From the NCBI GenBank assembly GCA_035610365.1, contig CM069432.1, forward strand, positions 2,232,001 through 2,296,000: a stretch of DNA of 64,000 nt, given 5' to 3'. The notes below the pieces were generated by a model that was not told where the DNA came from, ran no database searches, and was given only the letters and a program-made list of their open reading frames with translations. This DNA is from Aquatica leii (Eukaryota; Arthropoda; Insecta; Coleoptera; Lampyridae). This document shows, piece by piece, positions 1 through 10,468 of this stretch (its first letter is position 1; each line of letters starts with the position of its first letter). A program made the translations under genes and the position numbers.

Positions 1-489
1 TATCGGATATTGTATAATTCTTCCCTCTAAGTTACTGTCTAAAAGCAAAAACTTGTTATTTAGTGAAAAATACAGAATTAAAAAAAAACGCTATCACAAG
101 TGCCCAGCGTACCAAAAATGGTACTCTGCACTTTAGTCATGAATAGCTTTGGCTACATTTTTTTTTAAACACAATTATTATCGATCAATAAACATACTTT
201 ATTTCTAAACATATTTCAATGGATTTTTTTTAATTTTAAAAGATAATACTTACTCAATATCCATATTTCGATCAAAATACGTGAAGCACAAAAGTTTTTT
301 TCGACCCGTCTCGTTGGGAACAAAGAGAGCTACTGGCTACCTTGACGACAGAAATTCAAAAGGAGGGGTTCTTAGAAGAGTGACGAATGATAAAATCGCT
401 GGCGCTTAGCTTGCATTCTTAGCAATGGTAGATTAAAAGTTCTGTGGTTTTGAGACCATATATGGGACGCTGGGTAGTAATGGGTTAAA
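1..489. other. AT-rich non-coding stretch
   Basis: No coding signal was seen on either strand. The right part (about 300-489) may be the 5' leader of the mariner relic that follows, but no terminal repeat could be matched to the far side. Confidence 0.4.
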
Positions 490-1455
490 ACTTTGTGTGA
501 AGACGGGAAATAGTAAAATTCGTGTGTTAATGAAATATGAGTTGCTCCGTGGAACCACAACGACACAGAAATCTCGGAAAATTAACGATTCGTTTGGCAT
601 TAAAATTGCTTTACATCAAACGGTATCTCGTTTGTTTAACAAATTTCGTTTTGGCAATTTCAACTTGGCCAATGAGCCACGTATGAACAGCGATCATCTG
701 AAAGCCGCGGTAGAAGCAAATCCCGATCAAAGTGCACTTGAATTTTCGTGAACGTTAGGTGTAACCAAGAAGACAATATTTATTTACTTGACTAAAATTG
801 GCAAAGTTAGAAAGCTGGATGGGTAGTGCATTAGTTGAACGATGTACAGAAAGAACGTTTCAAAGTTTTGTTGTGTTGGTACAATAACGATTCATTTTTG
901 AATTGAATTGTTATCTGTGATAAAAAAATAAATCATCTGACTTTCATCTGAGTAGTTGAATCACAATAAACCACGAAAACAATCTTTATATATTTGGTGG
1001 TCCAGCTCATGTGTCATCCATCACAGCTTCATAAAACCTAGCAAATCGATCACTGCCGATGTCTACTGTCAACATGTGGACAAAATGATGAGGCAATTGG
1101 CGTTTAAGCAGCCAAGAGTGACCAATCAAAGCACTTTGCTACGATTGCACGATAACAATCGATCGCACAACACACAAGTCACCTTAGCCTAGCTACAGCA
1201 GTTAAAATTAGATGTTCTCTGTCATCTACTATTTTTGCCCGACTTGACCCCCAGTAACTACCACTTTTTCAGAATTTGGATAACTTTTTGATAGACTAAA
1301 AATTTAATTCTAATAAGGCTGTCAAAGCTGTCTTTTAAGAGCTTATCAATTCCCAACTTGTCGGCTTTTACAGTAGGGAAATAAATGAACTTCCTATAAC
1401 ATGGCAAAAGTGTATCTATAATTAAGGTGCATACTCCGATTAAAAATAAAAACAT
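490..1455 (+). pseudogene. Mariner (DD34D-type) transposase relic
   Basis: This is a decayed cut-and-paste transposase of the mariner family. The N-terminal helix-turn-helix part runs from about 497 to 750 and contains IRVLMKYELLRGTTTT. The catalytic part continues to about 1445 in shifting frames: WWSSSCVIHHSFIKP, then HDNNRSHN around the second aspartate, then a LTPSNYHFF block near 1243 and a C-terminal GAY-D ending near 1441. The first catalytic block reads CDKK and the third reads SNYH, where active mariners have SDYH, so the third metal ligand is lost. Stops and frameshifts separate the segments. Active mariner transposases are about 345 residues, so the gene is nearly full length but dead. 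No terminal repeats were identified. The family call is safe; the subfamily is not attempted. Confidence 0.85.
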
Positions 1456-1844
1456 TTTATTTGAATAACAAGCTTCAATCCAATTCTACTCATTTCATAT
1501 TACACGAATGCCTTTTTACGCCAAATTGTTATCGTGACGAGCCTTGCTGTTATCTCTACAAACGTCAGAGTATGTAATAGCAGGATCCACAATCTCCAAA
1601 GGTAAAAAATATCGGTCTTAAGCTTCGGCTGCAAAAGTAATGGTAAACGTATTTTTTTAATTAAGATTAAGACCCGCTCTTAGATTTTAACTGTTTTTAA
1701 ATACTTACGTGTTAGTTAGTATAATTTTTTTTATGATAAAACAAGGTATCAGATAGCTGATAGTCTTAAAACACCCACCTTACAGTCAAAACTTATCACC
1801 ATGAGGTTTCCATGCTTTTGATCCGTTACAGTCACTACCTGGAT
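1456..1844. other. Non-coding stretch
   Basis: Nothing recognisable was seen between the mariner relic and the LINE relic. Confidence 0.4.
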
Positions 1845-1859
1845 TTAGGGATTAAAATC

Positions 1860-2826
1860 AAAATGTGAACTTTGTTCTAAGCGGCTTAAACTATGAGTAA
1901 TACGTACATGAATGTTCAAGTTTTTTCTAAGAACACATACATTAAGGTTAAAAATTAAGGTTCTTAATGTACCATGTCCTCCAAGAACGTTGGTGACCAT
2001 TTGCATGATTTTAATTTTATTTGCAACAGTTCTGAATATTGTCCTTATGCTGAGTCCGCACATTGTCGTAGGCTTTTCAACCACGATGTTCTTCTTGTAC
2101 TCCTAGATCTTTTTCCTTCAATTTTGCCTTGTATGATCAGTTGTAGTGGATCGAATTTTTGATTACACATGATGTGATTGAAATATTCCAATTTTTGCTG
2201 TTTGATCTGTTTGTATGTTCAGCACATATTCGTTTGATTCTTTGGCAGTCCCTGGAATTTCCAATATACTATTGTACGTCTAAATTTCAACATTTTCCAA
2301 GTTTTTACACAGAGCTTCGGTCATTGTCCATGCTTCCATGCGATATAGTAAAATGCTAAATACATAACAGCGTAATAGTCGTACACAACGTGAAATTGTC
2401 ATGTCTTGCTTGGTGAGTACTCTTCTCAGTTTTAAGAATGCCTGTTCAATTCTGCATGTAATTCTTGGTTGTTGTCCCAATTTTTGTTTAAGCAACAACC
2501 AAGGTATTTGTATGTTGTTACTTTTTTAATGATGTCGTTACCTACCCTTATAATAGAATACGAATGATTGCGTTTGTTATCTTTGCTGATCACCATCCAT
2601 TTCGTCTTTCGTCTACCTTGTCAAGTAAAACCTGTAAATCTTCTGGTCCAGTAGTTATCAAAGCAGTATCGTTTGCGTATCTCAGATTATTGATTGGAAA
2701 ACCATTAATTTTGACACCAATGTCAATGTCTTCCATGATTTTACAGAAGATACTTTCTGAATACAAATTGAAGAGGAGCGGTGATAGCACGCAGTGTTTC
2801 CCTGAGTAAGTAAACTCAACGAACAT
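1860..2826 (-). pseudogene. RTE-like LINE relic, RT to C-terminus
   Basis: This is the 3' half of a non-LTR retrotransposon reverse transcriptase, read from high to low coordinates. The start shows the RT block LSPLLFNLYSE and then INNLRYANDTALI, where YADD has become YAND, removing a catalytic aspartate. Further on come a thumb/connection block with RLLRCYVFSILLY (about 2360-2390), a block with KLEYFNHIMCNQK (about 2190) followed by LIIQGKIEGKR, and a C-terminal NKIKIMQMVTNV (about 2010). These match the endonuclease-reverse transcriptases often labelled RTE-type in insects. Multiple frameshifts are needed to read through. The 5' part (endonuclease) is missing. A separate N-terminal fragment of a similar element lies at about 12.56 kb. 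The clade assignment is from memory of motif style and is less certain than the LINE call. Confidence 0.8.
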
Positions 2827-3034
2827 TTTACATAATTACTAATTAAAGAGTCAATATAAAACGTCTTTATATCATTTACCAGCTTGCAGAAACATTTTTC
2901 TATCGATAGATAATTCTGTTCACGTTTGCTGGTGATTTTCCCTACTGTGCAGCGGTTTAATTCGGACGTTAAAGTGAAGATTGCTTTTAGAGAATGGTCT
3001 CGTAAACATCCAAATATTTTTATCAGCAAAGCAC

Positions 3035-3345
3035 TTCCAGATTTGGACCGTGTCATTGTTGTAACCGAAGTTGTCAACGTTTTGTCTGCTTTCGTACGAG
3101 GTTTCAGAAAGGCGTGAGAGAAATTGAAGAACTCAAATAAGCCAGCGAAATCTCACTAAGTTAAGAACCTTTCAAAAGTAACCAATTTGTGAACCAAGCC
3201 AAATTCTAAACTCTAAAAAGATAAGAAAGAAAACTATATACTTAAAAAACCCAACGACAATCTATCAAAAAGTCACTACAAAGTTAAGTAATCAACTTAT
3301 GAACCGAACTAGATTCTAAACTCTATAGAAGTTTGTTACGCCCTG
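3035..3345 (-). mobile_element. Penelope-like 3' UTR fragment
   Basis: This stretch is clearly homologous to 52630-52940, which lies just 3' of a Penelope-like GIY-YIG relic on the minus strand. Both carry a conserved block around ccgtgtcattgttgtaacc and then two direct copies, about 130 bp apart, of a motif around ttatgaaccaag and agattctaaactct. By that homology it is a stranded 3' untranslated piece of the same family. The short ORF that spans it on the plus strand is therefore not a gene. Confidence 0.65.
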
Positions 3346-4885
3346 AGCAAATTTTCCTAAATCCGGTACTGTTTCATTCATTTAAGTTATACGTGTTGGA
3401 ATTTGCTGTTGCTGCTAATCTCACGCTTTATTTCGTTACATTTTAAAGGTTGATAATTTGTAATATATGATTAATTAAGAGCGTATTATTTTCGCTTAAT
3501 ACGTGGTTAAATTCTGCTTTTCTGCAAGTCCTTATTAAGATCCTTGTTTAAAATATCAATTACTCGAGCGTTCTCACCAGTTTGCTGACGAATTTATTTT
3601 GTTATCTTCTGAGGTCATTATGACCCTAGGTATTTCGTTTCCTTCTTTAATCAGTTCCTGACAAACTCTTGTTGAGATCACTACTGTACCTTGGAAGTAC
3701 TAACGTTTACTTAAACAAGGTGATTTTACCGGATATTACGTTGAAACCTTCCTAACTTTTAGTATATCTGCGGAACCTGTTTCTTTCCTAAAATTACTAA
3801 AAAAATCGTATATTTACGGCTATAAGTTACTTTAACTTTTAAAAGTGTACTTAGTTTTCTTAACGCTGGATTATTATACCCAGGTAAAGTTTTGCTTTAT
3901 TTAGTTAATCTAACTTCGCTTCTCTCCCTTCCTCTTTATAGCGTTTTCTTCCGACGAAATTGTTCTAATTCCTATGAACGTCTTCTCCAACGGATTGTTT
4001 CCCCCACGTATGAGAATTCCTTCAACTACTAAAATACTTCATCTGTAAACTCTACTAACGCTACGCTGAGAAGTCAACTTTGATTGCACCAACTGACGCT
4101 AAGTGAAAAACCAACCGTTAACCTTCGTTTTATTGTGAATTAATTCATATTTGTGCAAATCTCAAAGATTTGATTTTCTACATTGAACTTTTAATCAAAA
4201 TCCTACTTGCTCAATCAACTTTAAAAATTCAAGAACTTTTCTTTACACTTTAAAATTTTACAATTTTGTTTTTGCTATTTAAAATTCACTTTTGTTATTT
4301 AAACTTTGGCTTAATTTACTTAACTTAATTTCTCTTTGTTTCTATAAAAATTTGTGATCTGATTTTCCTTGAATTTTGTTGACTTATAACGTAATTGTAC
4401 TGACCTATTAACCTACATAAATTTGGTTACGCATCCCCTGATCTACGAGATAGTAAACTTGAACCTAACTCTAATTCTCGGCTGTTATTTGCCGACGGCC
4501 AATTGTTTGTTTTAAATATTTTATTTAAGGAAACTTCAACTGGAAATACCGTGCACGGAGTTTCATCAGCGAAGTAATAAAAATAAGATTTTGTATTTCA
4601 AATTGTAATTACTGTCTTGTCAAATCCCGATTGCAGCCCCAAATTTTTTTTCTTTTGTTTGTTTTGCGCACCTAACGTAATTAAATTATTTTTACTACTT
4701 TTGTTTTAACACAAGGTAATTTAGATCCTGTATTTTTGTAATATTTGAAATCCATTATTGATTGTTTTACTAAACTTTACACATATTTTGTTTGCATAAT
4801 TCAAAATTGAATATTTTATTGATTATTTTGTAAATTTCCATTTATTCTAAATTCATTACATGTACATCAAATTTACTGATTGCTA
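3346..4885. other. AT-rich stretch without recognised genes
   Basis: No protein similarity was seen on either strand. A tgttacgccctga sequence near 3336 resembles an LTR start, but no second copy, primer-binding site or internal coding region supports a retrotransposon here. Confidence 0.4.
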
Positions 4886-5222
4886 TTTATATATATATAT
4901 CCTTTTATTTGACATGTTACATCATACATAATTATAATATATACAAGATCTTAAGTAACTAAAAACAAAAATAATACTATCCAAGAAAAAGAAAAGAAAA
5001 GAAAAAAAAACGACAATAACATTGCCAAAAGGAACGAATTCAGTCTGACTGGTAAAAGTCGACTGATCTTCCATTCGCCCTTAAATACTTATTAAATAGC
5101 AAAATAACCCTTTTTATTATATATATATTTTTTTTAATTTAATTTTTTTTCCACCGCTCATGAAAATCATTCTCCCGCAATAAGGTTACCAAAGAATACC
5201 TCTGTTACTGTAGATATGCGCA

Positions 5223-8027
5223 TTAAATTGCAATTTCTTTGTTGGCCAATAAACGTTTAATATGACTTTTGAAACTAACAACGGATAAATTTTTAAGATT
5301 ATTGGGTATTATGTTATACAAGTGTGCAATACCGTAAGTAAAAGAATTTTTGAAAATTTCTAGATTATGAGTTGGTATGGATAGGAGCTTTCTATTTCTT
5401 ATATTAATATTATGAACATCTGTTCTATAGCGTATTTTGTAGTACAAGTAGGGGGGAGATGCAGAAGTTATTATTTTATGAAAGAAACATGCCAGATGTA
5501 GACTTCGCCGATCAGCCATGCACAACCAGCCAGCCCATTTTAACGCATGCGAGACGCGTTCATATTTACGGATACCGTAGATAAACCTTAAACAGACGTT
5601 TTGTACTTTTTGAATGCGATTAATATGCATAGTCGTTAAACATTTATGGTACAATACATCACAAAAATTAAAGTTAGATAAAATTAAGGAATCGCACAAT
5701 AATAATTTAAGCTTTTGATTTAAAACATTTTTATGGGTAAATAAAATCTTATATGTGGAAAAAGATTTTTGAATTAACTTTGTAATGTGTTTAGTAAACC
5801 GTAAATCTGAATCTAGATAGACACCTAGATTTTTATGAAATTTAACAACAGGTAGAGTATCGTTGTTAATTCGGATAGCTAATTTGCCGTGGACAAAATC
5901 CCGATGGCGTCGACTACCAAAAATCATGACTGCTGATTTAGTAGGATTTATAATTAAGTTATGATTACTGGAATTGTTAATGAGGCGCGACAGATCGGAG
6001 TTAATTAATTTAATATTGTAATCCACTTCTAAAGGCGGAAATGACCGGTAAATCTGTGTATCATCAGCATACATATGAAAACCACAGTGTTTCAAACCCT
6101 TACAAAGAAAGGAAGTGTAGATAGAATATAAAGTAGGACCTATAATTGAACCCTGAGGAACTCCAGATCTAACAACTTGCGGCAATGATAATTGATTGTT
6201 CATAAATACATATTGTAAACGATCTTTTAAATAAGATGACATTAGTGAGATGGCACTATCACTGAAACCTACATAATGTAAAATTGACAATAGGAGTTTA
6301 TGATTAATAGCGTCAAAGGCTTTGGAATAGTCGAGCATTACTAATGCCGTCACCTTGCCAGAATCTATTGCGCGAAAGATCTCATCAGTGACATCAGTTA
6401 ATGCTGTGGCACAACCGTATCCCGCTCGAAACCCTGACTGTTTGAGTGGAAGTACATTAAATTTAGTTAAGTGGCTGTTCAACTGGGTGATAAGGATTTT
6501 TTCAAATATTTTGGAAAGAGTCGAAAGGATACTGATAGGACGAAGATCACCACAATTTAATGGATTATTGTTTTTTGGTAAAGGAATTATCTTAGAATGT
6601 TTCCAATTATTGGGAAAATAAGATTCGTTTATGCAGCAGTTAAAAATATGACGAAGAAAGTGAGTTAGTAAAGGACAACATAGACGAATCATCTGAATGC
6701 TTAACCCATCTACACCCACTGAACGTGATGACATTTTGAAAATTACCTTGTCAATATCATCTTCTGAAATTGCTTTAAATATTAAAAAATCATTAATTTT
6801 TGACACACTATTAGAGTTGTAATAATTCAAGAGATCCAAATTGGGCTCCGAATTATTCTGTAAGGAAGAAAAGAAACGGTTGATATTGTTTACATTATTT
6901 AGATAATTAGGAATTTCCGGCTGTTTTACATAGTGTATGCCTAAGGTTTTTAGTTGTTTCCATATATTTTTAGGACGTTGTTCTTGTGATAAGTTATTCA
7001 AAAATGCTTTTTTTTCATCTTTAATAGAGAACGTTGTATAATTACGTAACTGTTTGTAATAGCTCCAATCACTTTCAGAAAAAGTACGCTTAAACTTTTT
7101 AAGAGCTTTTTCACGCATAGCAATTAAAAGTTTGACATTTTCGGTGATCCATGGTGTTGCAGGTTTGTTAAATTTATAAGTGACTAAAGGTGCATGTAGA
7201 TTAAAAAGATGCAAAACGTGATAATTTAAAAATTCTATTTTTTGATCAATATTAGAAATATCAAAGATTGTTTGCCAGGGAATAGAACGAAGGTCATATG
7301 AAAACAAATCTAAATCAAAATTTTTAAAACTTCTAAAAGTACGTTCTACAGAAGAAGATGGTAAATGCGTTAATTCTAGTGTACAGTGCACTAAACAGTG
7401 ATCCGCCAAATCATGTACCTGGGTGACTCCGGAGCATCCAATTGGTGACTCGACAAAGGTAATTATATAATCAATTAAAGTTGTAGAGTAATTTGTGATT
7501 CTAGTGGGTTCTGAAATAATTTCCTTTAGGTTATGGGAATCGAGTAAGTTGTTGATTTTTAAAAATCTGCTATCGGTAACAGTTAGTGCATTAATATTAA
7601 AATCGCCCATGCAAATAAACTCTTCTGTTACATGAAGCAGTTCAAAGAGGATGTCGTCAAATTTTTCCAAAAACTTTATGAAATTATTTTCTGGTCTATA
7701 GACTGCTCCCACAACAATGGTAATGCCATTGACTATAATGCGAACCCAAACACACTCCAACCATTCTAAAATAGTTTTAGAAATTAATTCTGAATATATA
7801 CTGTTTTTAACATAAATACTGACTCCCCCACCTCTTGTTTGTCTTTGTAAATGAAAGGCACGATAACCTGGAATTGTCAGTAAAATAGTGTCAAAATCCG
7901 GACTTATCCAGGTTTCTGTAACTCCCATCACATCATAGCCCTCAGTTAATACATGTTGTTCAAAATTATTAAACTTCGGAATAAGAGATCGTACGTTTAT
8001 ATGGCCAAACTTAATCGTCATAGACAA
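5223..8027 (-). CDS. LINE ORF2: AP endonuclease plus reverse transcriptase
   Basis: A 934-codon ORF without internal stops encodes the enzyme that nicks target DNA and copies the element RNA at the nick. Residues 1-220 are an exonuclease-endonuclease-phosphatase domain: FGHINVRSL at residue 7, VTETW near 36, GDFNI near 142 and a DH pair near 207. Residues about 450-720 are the reverse transcriptase, with GFRAGYGCATAL, LDYSKAFDAINH, SGVPQGSIIGP and YADDTQIY (near residue 653, both catalytic aspartates present). The C-terminal 200 residues resemble the tail of CR1/Jockey-group elements. The length is normal for the group. The start ATG sits 7 codons before the first endonuclease motif, so it is probably the native start. 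This is the only full-length uninterrupted TE enzyme in the window, which suggests a recent insertion; activity is unproven and the element lacks most of ORF1. Confidence 0.92.
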   Translation of the reverse strand: MSMTIKFGHINVRSLIPKFNNFEQHVLTEGYDVMGVTETWISPDFDTILLTIPGYRAFHLQRQTRGGGVSIYVKNSIYSELISKTILEWLECVWVRIIVNGITIVVGAVYRPENNFIKFLEKFDDILFELLHVTEEFICMGDFNINALTVTDSRFLKINNLLDSHNLKEIISEPTRITNYSTTLIDYIITFVESPIGCSGVTQVHDLADHCLVHCTLELTHLPSSSVERTFRSFKNFDLDLFSYDLRSIPWQTIFDISNIDQKIEFLNYHVLHLFNLHAPLVTYKFNKPATPWITENVKLLIAMREKALKKFKRTFSESDWSYYKQLRNYTTFSIKDEKKAFLNNLSQEQRPKNIWKQLKTLGIHYVKQPEIPNYLNNVNNINRFFSSLQNNSEPNLDLLNYYNSNSVSKINDFLIFKAISEDDIDKVIFKMSSRSVGVDGLSIQMIRLCCPLLTHFLRHIFNCCINESYFPNNWKHSKIIPLPKNNNPLNCGDLRPISILSTLSKIFEKILITQLNSHLTKFNVLPLKQSGFRAGYGCATALTDVTDEIFRAIDSGKVTALVMLDYSKAFDAINHKLLLSILHYVGFSDSAISLMSSYLKDRLQYVFMNNQLSLPQVVRSGVPQGSIIGPTLYSIYTSFLCKGLKHCGFHMYADDTQIYRSFPPLEVDYNIKLINSDLSRLINNSSNHNLIINPTKSAVMIFGSRRHRDFVHGKLAIRINNDTLPVVKFHKNLGVYLDSDLRFTKHITKLIQKSFSTYKILFTHKNVLNQKLKLLLCDSLILSNFNFCDVLYHKCLTTMHINRIQKVQNVCLRFIYGIRKYERVSHALKWAGWLCMADRRSLHLACFFHKIITSASPPYLYYKIRYRTDVHNINIRNRKLLSIPTHNLEIFKNSFTYGIAHLYNIIPNNLKNLSVVSFKSHIKRLLANKEIAI

Positions 8028-8657
8028 GTTTTATTTGAACATACTTACTATTACTATATATTATACTACTAAAGCAAGTGTTAAATATGGATACAAATAA
8101 ATTGCAAATAATTCGTAATATTTGATACAGAGATAATCTCGAGGATAATCTACTCTAGTACTAAACGTAAATTTAAATTTAAAAATTTGACAAACGTAAC
8201 AAAGGTAAGACAAGTGGCAACCTCAAGACGAGCAGAAGAAAACACGGTTCGGGAAAATGGGCAAATTAGTTAAGCAGTAACGATAAATAACCCTTGACTT
8301 CAGACTTATATTACTTTCAAGGCCACAACAATTAACCCTCAATCAAATCAATCTTAATTTTCTTTAGATAACTTAGATAACAAAAGACTCAATACTTCCT
8401 AACTAGCTAATTAACATAAAGGTAATGAAACGATTTAAATTAGTAAATTTACAACTTAACAATGTATATATAGTTATATATAAAAGAGAAAAATAAATAT
8501 AGACTAATATGCAAAACGAAATTAGCATTGTGCATGCAACCATTTTAACTAAACTAAAACAAGTTAAATGATTACATTTACAAATTAATACATGTTTAAA
8601 GAAATGTGTTAAAACAAAATTTATATTAAGTAAGTAACAATAGCAGTTATTACCAAG

Positions 8658-8975
8658 TTAATTTGTAGTAGCAGAAGCCGTCATTGACCTAGTACTGTAA
8701 GTACGAGATGTCTCACTTGGCTTCGGAATACTTGCAAGTTCGTCGGCAGTAGTAACTGTACGAATATTCCCACTCGGAAGAGAGATAAAAATTCTGCCAT
8801 CTACAGTCCATACTTTTTTAATACCAAAAATATTTTTTGCTTGTAAATAAATATTAGCACGTTTTTTGGTTAATAGTTCGACTATTGATGTACGGGTACC
8901 TTTTAAAAGTTTTTTGTTTTGAAAAACCATTTTTCGCACCAAGTATGCACAGAATTTTATAACTATTGGCCTGTG
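8658..8975 (-). pseudogene. LINE ORF1 C-terminal remnant
   Basis: This is the end of the first ORF of the same LINE. It reads RPIVIKF, then MVFQNKKLLKGTRTSI, then VWTVDGRIFISLP, the pattern seen at the C-terminus of CR1/Jockey-group ORF1 nucleic-acid-binding proteins. Reading upstream in this frame reaches a stop just beyond 8975, so the gene lacks its N-terminal half, including any zinc-finger or coiled-coil region. It lies 630 bp upstream of ORF2 on the same strand. Confidence 0.75.
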
Positions 8976-9249
8976 TTGCTATTGCTATTTATTGCTTAAA
9001 CTTCCCCATTCTCTTTCAGCAACCCTTCGCTACTACAATTTACTTAACAGGACCGTAACTAAACAAATTGTGTGGCGCCCATTTCTAACAATTTCTAATC
9101 ACTATTTGACTAATTTTATCTACCACGACATCTCTGATTTAAATATTCCCCTCACAGTTTCTAACCCACCCCATTTTGCCAACAAGAACCGAGCTACTGC
9201 GGCCATAGCTCCATTTAAATTTAGTTACCCCTAATTCTTACCGTAACAA
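8976..9249. other. Non-coding stretch between two retroelements
   Basis: A short open frame exists on the plus strand (8992-9234), but it shows no recognisable motif and lies between two TE relics. I do not call it a gene. Confidence 0.4.
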
Positions 9250-9259
9250 GTTGTTTAAG

Positions 9260-9720
9260 AAGAAGTAGTTTCCGCATATAAAGAAGTATCGTCATAGCTT
9301 TGATTGGGTTACGGTCAAAAAGGGGAGTGTTTTCGATAACCAAAGAGAGGATAGTTCAAAACCATAATCACGATTATTGGAGTGTTTTGATTTCTAAGCT
9401 GTCTCGGATCTTCCTATTGAAAAAGACTGGAAATTTTGCAATCACCAAAGCGTTATCAAAATCTATATTGTAACCTGTAGTAAAATGATGCTCAGCAACG
9501 GCAGATTTAAAAATGTTTTTTTCTTATATAACGATCATGTTCTGTAATGCGTGTAATGACGGAACCACCGGTTTTACTAATGTAGACTAAACTACATAAA
9601 CCAGGAATTTGTTGTACAACTCGAAATGAAAGTGTAGAAAATTTGTCTTTGGGAGAAGGAAAAATCTGAGAAATTTTGCCGGTCGAGTTGAATATGGGTT
9701 TCATACCGTTCTTACAAAAA
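9260..9720 (-). pseudogene. Penelope GIY-YIG endonuclease relic
   Basis: The GIY-YIG domain of Penelope-like elements nicks target DNA. Here it begins near 9640 with QQIPGLCSLVYIS, continues with KTGGSVITRITEHDRYIR, and after a frameshift with AVAEHHFTTGY and a tail containing FFNRKIRDS. The second half of the signature reads YIS rather than YIG. The usual C-terminal hallmark, histidine-rich AEHH followed by TGH-like and an I-D-F-D block, is preserved. The paralogous relic at 53.0-53.4 kb has Y-T-G at the same place. Confidence 0.75.
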
Positions 9721-9734
9721 AATTACTCTATATG

Positions 9735-10330
9735 GTGTGTAACTTTATGAATGCAAGACACAAATTCAATTCTCGAAGTAAAATTAGAAGACCGTATGCT
9801 TTCTCAAACAAAATAGAATGGAATTTCGCAGCAGACTTAATTTGGTTCAAACGACAGTAGTGTTGGCTTTGTCGGCTAAAAGAACAATAATATCGGGGTT
9901 GCTACAAAGACTTTTCAGGGCTAACTCTTCCTAGTTAGATATGTTAGATTTAGAAGCTTTAGATGATTCAAGGATTTTGCCAGTGTGAATAAGAATGGGA
10001 TCTGAGATGCGGCAAGAAAGATGTCTTATAGAAGACTCGACAGCATATCAAACATATTCTTCAGGAAGATATTTGGGAGCAATAGCAACCTTCAAACCCT
10101 TAGATAGCACCGATTCCTGTTCTGAAGTGAGAGTTAAACTAAATAATTTGACGACCGTCTTCAAGGAGTTAGTAGTAGATGAAACTTTATAATTCCAAAG
10201 GGATTCCAATCATCCTGGGATAAAGTGTTGGGTAACTCAAGATAAAGATAAAAGAGTTGTTTTGAAATGGTGTCTAACTCTCGTCAGGTTTTGGGAGAAC
10301 GTATCAGAATATGGAACTCAATTTTGAAGT
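9735..10330 (-). pseudogene. Penelope N-terminal region relic
   Basis: On the minus strand the translation shows EELALKSLCSNPDIVVLPADKANTT in two overlapping steps; the ADKAN block corresponds to the conserved ADKG-type motif that precedes the Penelope reverse transcriptase core. Upstream of it is a stretch with LKVAIAPKYLPEEYV-like sequence and a bias to P, K and E. It carries stops and frameshifts. Its distal part (10150-10310) is homologous to the isolated fragment at 54140-54345. Confidence 0.6.
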
Positions 10331-10468
10331 TTGCAGAAATGATGTTGTGGTCACGACAACGACTAAGGAAAGTTAAATAGCACAAAAGTGTTAAAAGAAA
10401 TATTCTCCCCATAGAGTTTGTTATTGTAATAGCGAAAGCTTTCACGGTCAGAGTCTATACTAAGATGA

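Larger units (their letters stand above)
4886..8975 (-). mobile_element. CR1/Jockey-type LINE, 5'-truncated
   Basis: This is a non-LTR retrotransposon on the minus strand, with an ORF1 remnant (8658-8975), a spacer of about 630 bp, an intact ORF2 (5223-8027) and an AT-rich 3' tail. The 5' limit is set by where ORF1 similarity breaks off (about 8975), typical of 5' truncation during target-primed reverse transcription. The 3' boundary is an estimate: no clear poly(A) or target-site duplication was found. Confidence 0.75.
9250..10468 (-). mobile_element. Penelope-like element, internally deleted
   Basis: This is a Penelope-like retroelement on the minus strand. From high to low coordinates it has a 5' end segment (10425-10466) that also occurs at 52592-52632, an N-terminal coding part (about 10330-9735), then directly the C-terminal GIY-YIG nuclease (about 9715-9260). 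The reverse transcriptase core that should separate them is absent, so the copy has a large internal deletion with its junction near 9720. The 3' non-coding end matches 52950-53040. Confidence 0.75.

Noticed and set aside
2926-3117. 63-codon plus-strand frame with VIVVTEVVNVLSAFV
   Set aside because: The same nucleotides recur in the 3' untranslated region of a Penelope relic at 52.6-52.9 kb with frame-disrupting differences.
3336-4720. Possible LTR starting TGTTACGCCC
   Set aside because: No second copy, primer site or internal coding region could be seen.
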